In this document: piece after piece, positions 13,942 through 20,777 of the stretch
Position numbering within the stretch: the first letter of the stretch is position 1
How the letters are laid out: each line of letters starts with the position of its first letter
Source of the DNA: an uncultured Achromobacter sp.
Lineage (GTDB): Bacteria; Pseudomonadota; Gammaproteobacteria; Burkholderiales; Burkholderiaceae_B
Reading direction: 5' to 3'
Length of the DNA: 22,208 nucleotides
Assembly (NCBI GenBank): GCA_913775005.1
Contig: CAJYKY010000046.1
Location: 1 to 22,208 of the forward strand
The notes under the pieces: generated by a model
Seen by the model: the letters and a program-made list of their open reading frames with translations, nothing else
Database searches by the model: none
What the model was told of the DNA's origin: nothing
Position numbers and translations under genes: made by a program

Positions 13942-14330
13942 CTCGTTGGCGTAAAAACCAAGCGCATAAATTCAGCGGCGGCCGGACGAACGAACGCGGC
14001 ATTCGATCAAAATCAAAACACCGCCGCACGAATCGAAACCCGTAGCACTTCAGTCGAATAGAAAATCTCGCCCAAAAAATCGGGCTTAGCGTATGCAATA
14101 ACGCCAAGACATGGCTTTGCCGCGCGACTATCCCCATTTCTATCCACAGGCAGATGGCATCCTTTTGGACGCCGAATTGTCCATTCCTGTGCATAACCGG
14201 GGTGGGGATATCTTTGTGAACAACCGTCCCCCACAGACCAGAATGTCACGGCAAACCGGCCCACAAAGTAATCGCGGCCATCGCGTTAAGCGCACGAAAT
14301 CAATGTGGAAAACCTTGCCAACACCGCGAA

Positions 14331-14393
14331 TTCCCTAGGGAAAGCCGATGTTTCACGTTGCCCATGCCTCTATGGGCGGCCGGTTTACCGGCC
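14331..14393. repeat. Palindrome, half parS and two adjoining hairpins
   Basis: In order: TTCCCTAGGGAA (14331-14342, perfect palindrome); TGTTTCACGT at 14349-14358, an intact left half of parS followed by a non-matching right half; GCCCAT-GCCTCT-ATGGGC (14360-14377); and immediately GGCCGG-TTTA-CCGGCC (14378-14393). An A/T tract begins about 20 bp further on. No U run follows, so these are not intrinsic terminators. Confidence 0.55.
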
Positions 14394-14414
14394 ACCAAGG
14401 CAAGCCGAATAGCG

Positions 14415-14436
14415 CATTTAAAAAATTGGTTTTTCT
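14415..14436. other. Second AT-rich tract in oriC
   Basis: An almost pure A/T run (ATTTAAAAAATT then TTTTT) between the hairpin pair and the rightmost exact DnaA box at 14508-14516; an alternative strand-opening site. Confidence 0.35.
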
Positions 14437-14507
14437 GTGCAAAACCCAGCACCGCAAGATGCCCGTGCTTCATAAATGAGCACAAAAATCCTCATGCCCA
14501 AAAATAA

Positions 14508-14516
14508 TTATCCACA
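14508..14516 (+). promoter_or_regulatory. Exact DnaA box at the right edge of oriC
   Basis: TTATCCACA in an A/T-rich setting, followed 3 bp later by TTATCCAAG (14520-14528), a partial copy in the same direction. Confidence 0.65.
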
Positions 14517-14608
14517 GACTTATCCAAGGTTGGAGAATATGTTAGTGAACACTAACTTTGCACATCAGGGCGCAGGGTGGCGACAGATCAGCCGGGCGCC
14601 CAAATGAA

Positions 14609-14643
14609 ACAACGCCCCAAACCGGAGGGTTTTGGGGCGTTGT
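14609..14643 (-). terminator. cspA terminator hairpin
   Basis: A 13-bp perfect stem (ACAACGCCCCAAA with TTTGGGGCGTTGT) and a 9-nt loop. In the cspA direction it is followed by GUUUCAUUUG, a fair U-rich tail. It ends the cspA transcript before the origin region. Confidence 0.75.
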
Positions 14644-14644
14644 A

Positions 14645-14684
14645 GCCAGGTTGAACCTGGCAGCCGGGAAATTGGGATTTCCCG
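14645..14684 (-). repeat. Two further perfect hairpins in the cspA 3' region
   Basis: CGGGAAAT-TGGG-ATTTCCCG (14665-14684) begins right after the cspA stop, and GCCAGGTT-G-AACCTGGC (14645-14661) follows. With the terminator this makes three perfect stem-loops in a row within 76 bp. They may stabilise the mRNA 3' end or act in cold-dependent control. Confidence 0.7.
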
Positions 14685-14686
14685 AA

Positions 14687-14893
14687 TTAAAGCGGGCGAA
14701 TTTCGGCCGCTTGAGGTCCTTTCGGACCATCCTTAACTTCGAATTCGACTTCCTGACCTTCGTTCAGGCTGCGATAGCCGCGGCCCTGGATCGCGGAAAA
14801 GTGCGCGAAAACATCGGTGCCACCAACGTCAGGAGTAATGAAACCGTAACCCTTGTCAGCGTTGAACCACTTAACTTTGCCCTTCTGAGCCAT
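14687..14893 (-). CDS. cspA: Cold-shock protein, CspA family
   Basis: The 68-residue product is a single cold-shock domain that binds single-stranded RNA and DNA and melts RNA structure. Both nucleic-acid-binding motifs are present: KGYGFI (RNP1, residues 14-19) and VFAHFS (RNP2, 28-33), with the usual GKVKWFN start and QAAEIRPL-type end. Its length is standard. The ATG at 14893 has AGGAC about 10 nt upstream. The gene is single, reads toward the origin, and ends in three hairpins including a terminator. Symbol given by family only; such genomes usually carry several paralogues, and cold induction cannot be judged from sequence. Confidence 0.95.
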   Translation of the reverse strand: MAQKGKVKWFNADKGYGFITPDVGGTDVFAHFSAIQGRGYRSLNEGQEVEFEVKDGPKGPQAAEIRPL

Positions 14894-15125
14894 TTTTTCT
14901 AGCGTCCTGTAATTAAGTCGATATGCAATGAATCAAGGACGCCGTGAGAACTGAACGACCGGTAGTGGTACCTGCGTTGCTGCTGCGTTCCCGCTCGTCG
15001 CCAAGCAACAGAACGAGTCCGCGCGCTGCTTGAATCAACTGCGGAATCAGCATACTCACGCGGCATTACCGGCTCATATTGTTGTTTACCCCAATGTCGC
15101 TTTTTTCAGACTGGCGCAGCGCCCG
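14894..15125 (-). promoter_or_regulatory. cspA leader and promoter region
   Basis: 232 bp between cspA and the AbrB-type gene upstream. It must hold the cspA promoter and a probably long 5' leader, as usual in this family. I see no convincing -35/-10 pair and no terminator for the upstream gene, only a short GGCGC-A-GCGCC repeat at 15113-15123. Confidence 0.4.
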
Positions 15126-16160
15126 CTAGGCGGAATTCGCCTGTCTGCGCGCCAGAAAAGCGTAGATCGGACCGGTCACGATCACGACGAATACCATCCG
15201 CGTCACATGGAATGCCGTGACCACGGGAACCCCTAATTGCAGCACCTTCGCCGTGATCGCCATCTCGGCGATGCCGCCGGGCGTCGTGCCCAGAATCAGC
15301 GTGGGTATGGGCGCCGCGGACCAGTACGACAACAGCGCTCCCAGACCGAATGCCATGGCCAGCGCACTCACGGTGAATAGCGCCACCACCGCGACAAAAC
15401 GCGGCGCCGCGCGGAAAAAATCCGGGCGGTATCGATCTCCCAACGACCATCCGATGAACAATTGCCCCACCTTGGGCACAACGTCCGGCAAGGCCGACAA
15501 TTCGATGCCGGATGAGGTGAGGATCATGGCAACCAGCATCGGGCCCAACACCCAGGGATTGGGCAAGCGCAGCCTCATAAAACAAAGGCCGCCCAGACAC
15601 GTCAACGCCACCAGCGCGGCCAACCCTGCGCCGTCTACCACCTTGGGTCCAGGAACCGTCGGATCCAGCCCCGCAACGCCCCACCATTGAAAGATGAAAG
15701 GCACGGTGACCACCACCAGCAACACCCGCACGCTGTGCGCCGTGGCCACGCGATCAATGCGGGCGCCATGGCGCTCGGCCAGGCTGGCCATCTCACTTGC
15801 GCCGCCAATCGCCGACGCAAACCACGCTGTCTTGAAATCCACATCGGTATATCGGCGCAGCAAAGACGTGCCCATGAACGCTAGCCCCAACGCGAACAGC
15901 ATGCCCACGACGATAGGCCCCGCGTTGCCGCCGATATGACCGATCACTTGCGGCGTGAAATACAGGCCCAGCGACGTGCCAATGACCCACTGCCCGCTAT
16001 TGCGCGCGGGTCTGGGGCAGACAGTGCCCACGCCGGCGATCCGCGTTGCCGCCGTCACCAACAGGGCGCCCAGCATCCACGGCAACGGCAGGTGCAGCCA
16101 GACGGCAAGCAGCGCCCCCGCCAGTGCAATCGTCAAACCGCCCAACACCCTCAACAACAT
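15126..16160 (-). CDS. AbrB-family membrane protein (AbrB duplication type)
   Basis: This 344-residue, very hydrophobic protein is an inner-membrane protein of the family labelled AbrB or 'putative ammonia monooxygenase', in which a roughly 150-residue unit of about five membrane helices occurs twice. Repeated signs are LHLPLPWMLGALLVTA near the N-terminus and LPNPWVLGPMLVAMIL in the middle, and paired glycine-rich segments such as GTTPGGIAEMAI and ASAIGGASEMASL. The biochemical role is not established; transport or regulation has been suggested and the ammonia monooxygenase label is unsupported. The start at 16160 (MLLRVLGG) fits the family; ATGs at 16190 and 16244 are in frame, but a CATAAT box at 16213-16208 would place transcription start near 16201. 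It diverges from the aminotransferase gene. Confidence 0.82.
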   Translation of the reverse strand: MLLRVLGGLTIALAGALLAVWLHLPLPWMLGALLVTAATRIAGVGTVCPRPARNSGQWVIGTSLGLYFTPQVIGHIGGNAGPIVVGMLFALGLAFMGTSLLRRYTDVDFKTAWFASAIGGASEMASLAERHGARIDRVATAHSVRVLLVVVTVPFIFQWWGVAGLDPTVPGPKVVDGAGLAALVALTCLGGLCFMRLRLPNPWVLGPMLVAMILTSSGIELSALPDVVPKVGQLFIGWSLGDRYRPDFFRAAPRFVAVVALFTVSALAMAFGLGALLSYWSAAPIPTLILGTTPGGIAEMAITAKVLQLGVPVVTAFHVTRMVFVVIVTGPIYAFLARRQANSA

Positions 16161-16273
16161 GTTCTGACCCACGATTCCATCCACGTGCATAGCTAATGCG
16201 AAAAACGAATTATGAGTTAGTGGGATACTTACGAACACTTTCACTGCTCTCTGCGTTCACCTTCGCGTCCACC

Positions 16274-17440
16274 ATGATCCGATCCAAACTTCCCGACGTT
16301 GGCACCACCATCTTCACCGTGATGAGCCGCCTGGCCATCGAACACAAGGCCATCAACCTGGGCCAGGGCTTTCCGGACTTTGATCCCGATCCCGCACTGT
16401 GCGAACTGGTCACCCGCGCGATGGCCGACGGCCACAATCAATACCCCTACATGCCCGGCGTGGCGCCGCTGCGCGAAGCCATCGCCGCCAAGACGCGCGA
16501 ACTCTACGGCCACGCGTACGACCCCGAAACCGAAATCACCGTCACCAGCGGCGCCACCGAAGCGCTGATGGCCACCGTGCTGGCCGCCGTGAACAGCGGC
16601 GATGAAGTGGTGGTCATTGAGCCCTGCTACGACTCCTACCTGCCCGCGATCCGGCTGGCCGGCGGCACGGCCGTCCCCGTGCCGCTGCGCGCGCCCACCG
16701 AAGCCGACCCTTACTACCGCATCGATTGGCAGCGCGTGCGCGACGCCATCACGTCCAAGACGCGCTTGCTGATGCTGAACTTCCCGCACAACCCCACCGG
16801 AGCCGTGTTGGACGACAGCGACCTGGATGCGCTGGAAGCCATCGTGCGCGATACGGGCGTGCTGCTCGTGTCCGACGAGGTCTACGAACACATCGTGTTC
16901 GACGGCAAGCCTCATGCCAGCGTGGCGCGCCGCCCACTGCTGGCCGAGCACGCCTTCGTGATCTCTTCGTTCGGCAAGACCTATCACACGACCGGCTGGA
17001 AGATCGGCTATTGCTGCGCGCCGCGCCAGCTCAGCGCCGAACTGCGCAAGGTGCATCAGTTCATGGTGTTTACGGTGCCCTCGCCGATGCAGTTTGCGCT
17101 GGCCGAATTCATGAAGGATCCGAAGCCTTACCTGGATCTGCCGGCGTTCTACCAAGCCAAACGCGACCGCCTGTCGCAAGGCTTGGCCAAGACGCGTTTT
17201 CGCCCGTTGCCCAGCCCCGGCACGTTCTTTCTGCTGGCCGACTACAGCCAGATTTCCAAGCAGAACGAAGCCGACTTTGCGCGCGATCTGACGGTGAACC
17301 ATGGCGTGACCGTCATCCCGGTATCGGCGTTTTACCGCCAGCCGGATGCGGCCGAATCGAACCACCGCATCGTGCGATTCTGCTTCGCCAAGAAGGACGC
17401 TACGCTGGACGCCGCGCTGGAGCGCCTGGCGCAGGTATAA
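16274..17440 (+). CDS. Class I/II PLP aminotransferase, methionine aminotransferase type
   Basis: This 388-residue enzyme is a fold-type I aminotransferase like E. coli YbdL, which prefers methionine and aromatic amino acids. Visible features: INLGQGFPDFDPD (27-39), QYPYMPGVAPLREAIA (56-71), NFPHNPTG with Asn173, DEVYEHIVFDG with Asp201 and Tyr204, SSFGKTYHTTGWKIGY with the PLP Lys235, and IVRFCFAKK with the carboxylate-binding Arg368. The chosen start at 16274 begins the conserved domain (MIRSKLPDVGTTIF); the open frame extends upstream to 16196, and no clear ribosome site is seen. Transamination of methionine to its 2-oxo acid could serve methionine salvage. It is a single-gene unit that ends in a strong terminator. 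Confidence 0.88.
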   Translation: MIRSKLPDVGTTIFTVMSRLAIEHKAINLGQGFPDFDPDPALCELVTRAMADGHNQYPYMPGVAPLREAIAAKTRELYGHAYDPETEITVTSGATEALMATVLAAVNSGDEVVVIEPCYDSYLPAIRLAGGTAVPVPLRAPTEADPYYRIDWQRVRDAITSKTRLLMLNFPHNPTGAVLDDSDLDALEAIVRDTGVLLVSDEVYEHIVFDGKPHASVARRPLLAEHAFVISSFGKTYHTTGWKIGYCCAPRQLSAELRKVHQFMVFTVPSPMQFALAEFMKDPKPYLDLPAFYQAKRDRLSQGLAKTRFRPLPSPGTFFLLADYSQISKQNEADFARDLTVNHGVTVIPVSAFYRQPDAAESNHRIVRFCFAKKDATLDAALERLAQV

Positions 17441-17453
17441 CGATTCAGGAAAA

Positions 17454-17483
17454 TATGAATATGAGCAAATACTCATATTCATA
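17454..17483. repeat. 30-bp A/T-rich perfect inverted repeat
   Basis: TATGAATATGAG and CTCATATTCATA are perfect 12-bp complements around CAAATA, starting 14 nt after the aminotransferase stop and ending 6 bp before the terminator. The stem is A/T-rich and lacks a U run. It could be an operator or an mRNA 3' hairpin. Confidence 0.65.
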
Positions 17484-17489
17484 AACAAT

Positions 17490-17518
17490 AAAAGGGGCGA
17501 AGAAATTCGCCCCTTTTT
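17490..17518. terminator. Two-way intrinsic terminator between the aminotransferase and tctA
   Basis: AAAAGGGGCGAA and TTCGCCCCTTTT form a perfect 12-bp stem closed by a GAAA tetraloop. T runs lie on both sides (TTTTT on the plus strand, TTTTATTGTTT on the minus strand), so it can stop both converging genes. Confidence 0.92.
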
Positions 17519-17551
17519 CATGCCGGTTCCATTGAACCAGCCACGCCTACG

Positions 17552-19078
17552 TCAAGCCGCTTTAGTCGCCAGCTTTCGAGCTTTGCGAATCCGGCGCAAG
17601 ACTTGCGGCACCACCACCACCGCCGCCGCCCCCGCCCACAGCGCGATCGACACCGGGCTGGCGAACAGCACGCCGACGTCACCATCCGTCATCGACAAAG
17701 CACGCCGCAAGTTCTGCTCCATCATGTTGCCCAGCACTACCCCCAGCACCAGTGGCGCCATCGGCACGCCGAACTTGCGCAAGAAGTAGCCCAGGGCGCC
17801 AATCACCGCCACCAGCACCAGATCAAACGTGCCTGCATTGATGGCGTAGACGCCGATGTAGCTGATGCACAGAATGCCGGGCACCATCAGCCAGCCCGGC
17901 ACCGACAGCACCTTCGAGAAGAAGCGCACCAGCGGCACGTTCATGATGAACAGCAACACGTTCGCCACGAACAGCGAGGCGATGAGGCCCCACACCAGTT
18001 CAGGCTTGGATTCGAACAGCACCGGACCCGGCGTGATGTTGTAGAGCGTCAGCGCACCCATCATGACCGCCGTCGTGCCGGAACCCGGCACGCCCAGCGT
18101 CAGCATCGGCACGAAAGACCCGATGGCCGATGCGGTGGCCGCCGCTTCCGGCGCGACCAGCCCGCGCATGTCGCCCTTGCCGAACTTGGCCTCGGGATCC
18201 TTGGCTTCGATGATGCGTTTTTCCTGCGAGTACGCGACGGCCGCGGCCACACTGGCGCCCGCGCCCGGCAGCACGCCCACGCCGAAGCCCACCAACGCGC
18301 TGCGCACGACACTCCACCAGGTGTAGGCCATCTCCTTCAGGTTGAAGAGCTTGCGGCCGCTGGGCTTGACCTCGACGCTGTGGCCCGCCATCACCTTTTC
18401 CAGCATCTCAAGCATTTCGCTGACGGCGAACAACGCAATCACCACCACCACGAAATCGATGCCGTCTGCCAGATGCACGGATTCGAACGTGTAGCGGTAC
18501 ACGCCCGAATTCGCATCCACGCCCACCACCGAAATCGACAGCCCGATCATCGCCGCCAACACGCCCTTGACGGGCTGCTTGCCCAGCAAGCTGGTCAGGC
18601 AGCAGAACGCGAAGATCATCAGCACGAAGTATTCGGCCGGGCCGAACGCCAACGCCCATTTCGCCAACATCGGCGCAAGCAGCACGATGCCCACCACCGA
18701 CACGATCGCACCAAAGAACGCCGACCACGCCGATAGCGACAGCGCCACGTTGGCCAGGCCCTGGCGCGCCAACGGGTACCCGTCCAGCGTCGTCATGATC
18801 GCGCTGGCCTCGCCCGGCACGTTCAGCAGAATCGCCGTGATGCGGCCGCCGTATTCCGCCCCCACGTACACGGCCGCCAGCAGAATCAGCGCGGTTTCAG
18901 GCGGCAGGTTCATGGCGAACGCAATTGGTATCAGCATCGCCACCCCGTTGACCGGTCCCAGGCCGGGCAGCACGCCAACCATGGTTCCAATGAACGAACC
19001 GATCATGGCCACCAACAAGTTGGTAAGCGTGAAGGCGACGCCAAAACCAATCGCAAGATGATCAAGAATGCCGCTCAT
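17552..19078 (-). CDS. tctA: Tripartite tricarboxylate transporter, large membrane subunit TctA
   Basis: TctA is the large channel-forming membrane subunit that takes tricarboxylate from the TctC receptor across the inner membrane. The 508-residue protein has about 11-12 hydrophobic segments and the two family loops: GVLPGLGPVNGVAMLIP (about residues 33-50) and GVLPGAGASVAAAVAYSQEK (about 265-285), followed by FGKGDMRGLVAPEAAATA. Length is normal. The ATG at 19078 overlaps the tctB stop as ATGA, so the two subunits are co-translated; the frame remains open upstream to 19369 but that part is antisense-like low-complexity sequence inside tctB. It is the last gene of tctCBA and stops 34 bp before the two-way terminator. 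Confidence 0.95.
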   Translation of the reverse strand: MSGILDHLAIGFGVAFTLTNLLVAMIGSFIGTMVGVLPGLGPVNGVAMLIPIAFAMNLPPETALILLAAVYVGAEYGGRITAILLNVPGEASAIMTTLDGYPLARQGLANVALSLSAWSAFFGAIVSVVGIVLLAPMLAKWALAFGPAEYFVLMIFAFCCLTSLLGKQPVKGVLAAMIGLSISVVGVDANSGVYRYTFESVHLADGIDFVVVVIALFAVSEMLEMLEKVMAGHSVEVKPSGRKLFNLKEMAYTWWSVVRSALVGFGVGVLPGAGASVAAAVAYSQEKRIIEAKDPEAKFGKGDMRGLVAPEAAATASAIGSFVPMLTLGVPGSGTTAVMMGALTLYNITPGPVLFESKPELVWGLIASLFVANVLLFIMNVPLVRFFSKVLSVPGWLMVPGILCISYIGVYAINAGTFDLVLVAVIGALGYFLRKFGVPMAPLVLGVVLGNMMEQNLRRALSMTDGDVGVLFASPVSIALWAGAAAVVVVPQVLRRIRKARKLATKAA

Positions 19079-19512
19079 AGCAGGACCTCCAGCAGTCCGC
19101 CGGGCAGGACCACGTCCAGCACCTTGTCGAACAGCAAGAAAAAGAAAAGGCTCATGACCACGCCGCCGATGGCGCACTTGGCCCAACCGCCACCGAACAG
19201 GCGGCCGACGAAGATCGTCATCAACGACGTCGCGACAACGAAGCCCAGCCACTGGAACAGGAAGGCGTAGGCCACCGTGAAGGCCATCATCAACGCGATG
19301 CGGCCGTTGGCGCCGGGCGGGTTGGCTTCGACCGCGTGTCCGCCCTTGTAAACGAGCCACAGGCCGCACAGGCCGATGATGCCGGCCAGCAGCAGGGGGA
19401 AGGCGCGCGGGCCGACGGGTTCATAGGCAAACGGCGCCTCGATGCCCCACCCCGCCGCCGTCATGAAGGCGGCCAGCGCCAGCGCGCCGATGCCCAGGAT
19501 TCGATCGTTCAT
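19075..19512 (-). CDS. tctB: Tripartite tricarboxylate transporter, small membrane subunit TctB
   Basis: This 145-residue protein has four predicted membrane helices (about residues 5-23, 38-56, 71-90 and 112-132), as expected for the small TctB subunit; sequence is poorly conserved in the family, so size, topology and position make the call. It includes GPRAFPLLLAGIIG, a recurring TctB feature. Its stop overlaps the tctA start. It begins 151 bp after the tctC stop, with a hairpin in between, which suggests lower expression of the membrane part than of the receptor. Confidence 0.92.
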   Translation of the reverse strand: MNDRILGIGALALAAFMTAAGWGIEAPFAYEPVGPRAFPLLLAGIIGLCGLWLVYKGGHAVEANPPGANGRIALMMAFTVAYAFLFQWLGFVVATSLMTIFVGRLFGGGWAKCAIGGVVMSLFFFLLFDKVLDVVLPGGLLEVLL

Positions 19513-19625
19513 GATCCGGTTTCCGTTGTTGCCGGTCGCGCGGCGCAGCCGCCCCCTGCGCCATCGGCTTACGCCGTTGGCGAGGGTGTTCTGTCAGCGC
19601 GTGATCGGATGAAAGTGAAGGCGGC

Positions 19626-19653
19626 GCTGTCCGGCCTGCGCCGGCAGGACAGC
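19626..19653 (-). repeat. Hairpin between tctC and tctB
   Basis: GCTGTCC and GGACAGC pair around an inner GGC-CTGC-GCC stem, starting 10 nt after the tctC stop. A mixed C/U stretch follows in the direction of transcription, so termination would be partial. This is a common way to make more receptor than membrane subunit. Confidence 0.55.
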
Positions 19654-19663
19654 CCCTGCCCGG

Positions 19664-20662
19664 CTACTTCTTCAGCAGGCCGAACGAGTCGGCCAGTTCG
19701 CCATAGACCTTGACCTGGTTCTTGACGTAGGCGTCCAGGTCGGCGCCCGTCTTGTTGAACGGGAACAGGCCTTGTTGCTGACGCAGCTTGTCGAACTCCG
19801 GCGAGGCCGTGGCCTGGTTGAATGCCTTGACCCAGAATTGGTAATCGTTGTCCGACACCTTCGGACCCACGTAGAAGCCGCGGATGATGGGCCAGACGAT
19901 GTCGTAGCCCTGCTCCTTGGCAGTGGGCACCGTGTTCAGCTTGCCCGGCAGGCGCTGGTCGTTGAACACCGCCAGCACGCGGATCGGCGCACCGCCTTCC
20001 AGCATGGTGAAGGCTTCGGCCGCATCGCCCATGTAGGCCTGGATGTGGCCGCCGCGCAGCGCGGTCACGGCTTCGCCGCCGCCTTCAAACGCCACGAAGC
20101 GCATCTTCTTGAAATCCACGCCGGCCGCCTTGGCCGTCAGTGCCGCCTTCATCCAGTCCTGGCTGCCCACGGTACCGCCGGCGCCCAGCACGATCTTGGT
20201 CGGATCCTGCTTGAAGGCGTCCATCAGGCTCTTCAGGTCGGTGTACGGCGAATCGTTGCGCACGACGGCCACGCCGTAATCGGTGCCGATCGCAGCCAGC
20301 CAGCGCACATCGTCGACGTTGTACTTGCCGAACTTGCCCTGCGCCAGGTTCAGCAGCGAACCGCCCGAGAACGCGACGATGGTGCCGGGTTCGTTCGGAT
20401 GCTGGGCCACGATGTTGTTGTAGGCCACCGCGCCGATGCCGCCCGGCATGTAGACGATGCGCATCGTGCTCTTAAGCGCCCCGCTTTGCTTCAGGCCTTC
20501 AGTAGCCAGGCGGCAGGTCAGGTCGAAACCGCCGCCAGGCTGGGCCGGGGCGATGCATTCCGGGCGGCGGGGCTCATCGGCGGCCTGAGCGGTGCCCAGG
20601 GACAAGGTCAATACGCCGAACGCCGACAGGGCGGCCAGGCGCAGCTTCAAGCTGGTCTGCAT
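19664..20662 (-). CDS. tctC: Tripartite tricarboxylate transporter receptor TctC
   Basis: The 332-residue protein is the periplasmic receptor of the transporter. It has a Sec signal peptide with a likely cut after AQA-27. The mature start carries ECIAPAQPGGGFDLTCR: the PGGGFD loop that contacts the carboxylate and two cysteines (36 and 50) that may form a disulfide. Further family features are YMPGGIGAVAYNNIV and the mid-region GGTVGSQDW. GGAGA lies 7 nt before the ATG. The two cysteines, and linkage to tctB, tctA and a TctE-like kinase, separate it from the stand-alone Bug protein at 239-1246. Citrate or a similar tricarboxylate is the likely ligand, by family only. Confidence 0.95.
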   Translation of the reverse strand: MQTSLKLRLAALSAFGVLTLSLGTAQAADEPRRPECIAPAQPGGGFDLTCRLATEGLKQSGALKSTMRIVYMPGGIGAVAYNNIVAQHPNEPGTIVAFSGGSLLNLAQGKFGKYNVDDVRWLAAIGTDYGVAVVRNDSPYTDLKSLMDAFKQDPTKIVLGAGGTVGSQDWMKAALTAKAAGVDFKKMRFVAFEGGGEAVTALRGGHIQAYMGDAAEAFTMLEGGAPIRVLAVFNDQRLPGKLNTVPTAKEQGYDIVWPIIRGFYVGPKVSDNDYQFWVKAFNQATASPEFDKLRQQQGLFPFNKTGADLDAYVKNQVKVYGELADSFGLLKK

Positions 20663-20777
20663 GGTTGCGTCTCCGAGTGTTTATAGGTCTTGTATGGCTG
20701 GATACGCCGGACGGGTGCAACGCCTGCCCGGGCCCCAACGGACGCTAACGTACAAAACCGAACCTTTCCAAACCCTT
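20663..20777 (-). promoter_or_regulatory. Gap between the kinase gene and tctC
   Basis: 115 bp that should contain the tctC promoter if the transporter is transcribed apart from the kinase. I see no convincing sigma70 boxes. At the left end of the kinase gene AAAACGG-C-CCGTTTT (20780-20794) forms a tight palindrome that includes the stop codon and could act as a weak terminator. Confidence 0.35.

Larger units (their letters stand above)
13301..14528. other. oriC: Putative chromosomal replication origin (oriC)
   Basis: This non-coding stretch is visibly AT-richer than its surroundings and dense in DnaA-box-like 9-mers. Exact TTATCCACA: 13658-13666 (minus), 13780-13788 (plus), 14508-14516 (plus). 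TTTTCCACA: 13933-13941 and 14304-14312 (minus). TTATGCACA: 14188-14196 (minus). One mismatch: 13301-13309, 13316-13324, 13444-13452, 13646-13654, 14140-14148, 14215-14223. A half-match follows at 14520. AT-rich tracts that could unwind are at 13435-13466 and 14415-14436. Location beside parS and mnmG, and the leftward run of mnmG-parB away from it, fit an origin. dnaA, dnaN, rpmH and rnpA are not in the window, so the call rests on sites and gene context, not on a dnaA neighbour. Confidence 0.75.

Noticed and set aside
12690..14340. Several short open frames in the spacer
   Set aside because: They are under 100 codons, lack ribosome sites, overlap parS or DnaA boxes, and resemble no family.
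16241..17521. Long minus-strand open frame opposite the aminotransferase
   Set aside because: Antisense shadow rich in Arg, Gly, His and Val; it crosses the two-way terminator and the inverted repeat.
17603..18736. Plus-strand open frame of about 377 codons opposite tctA
   Set aside because: His/Arg/Gln repeats typical of the reverse complement of a hydrophobic membrane protein gene.
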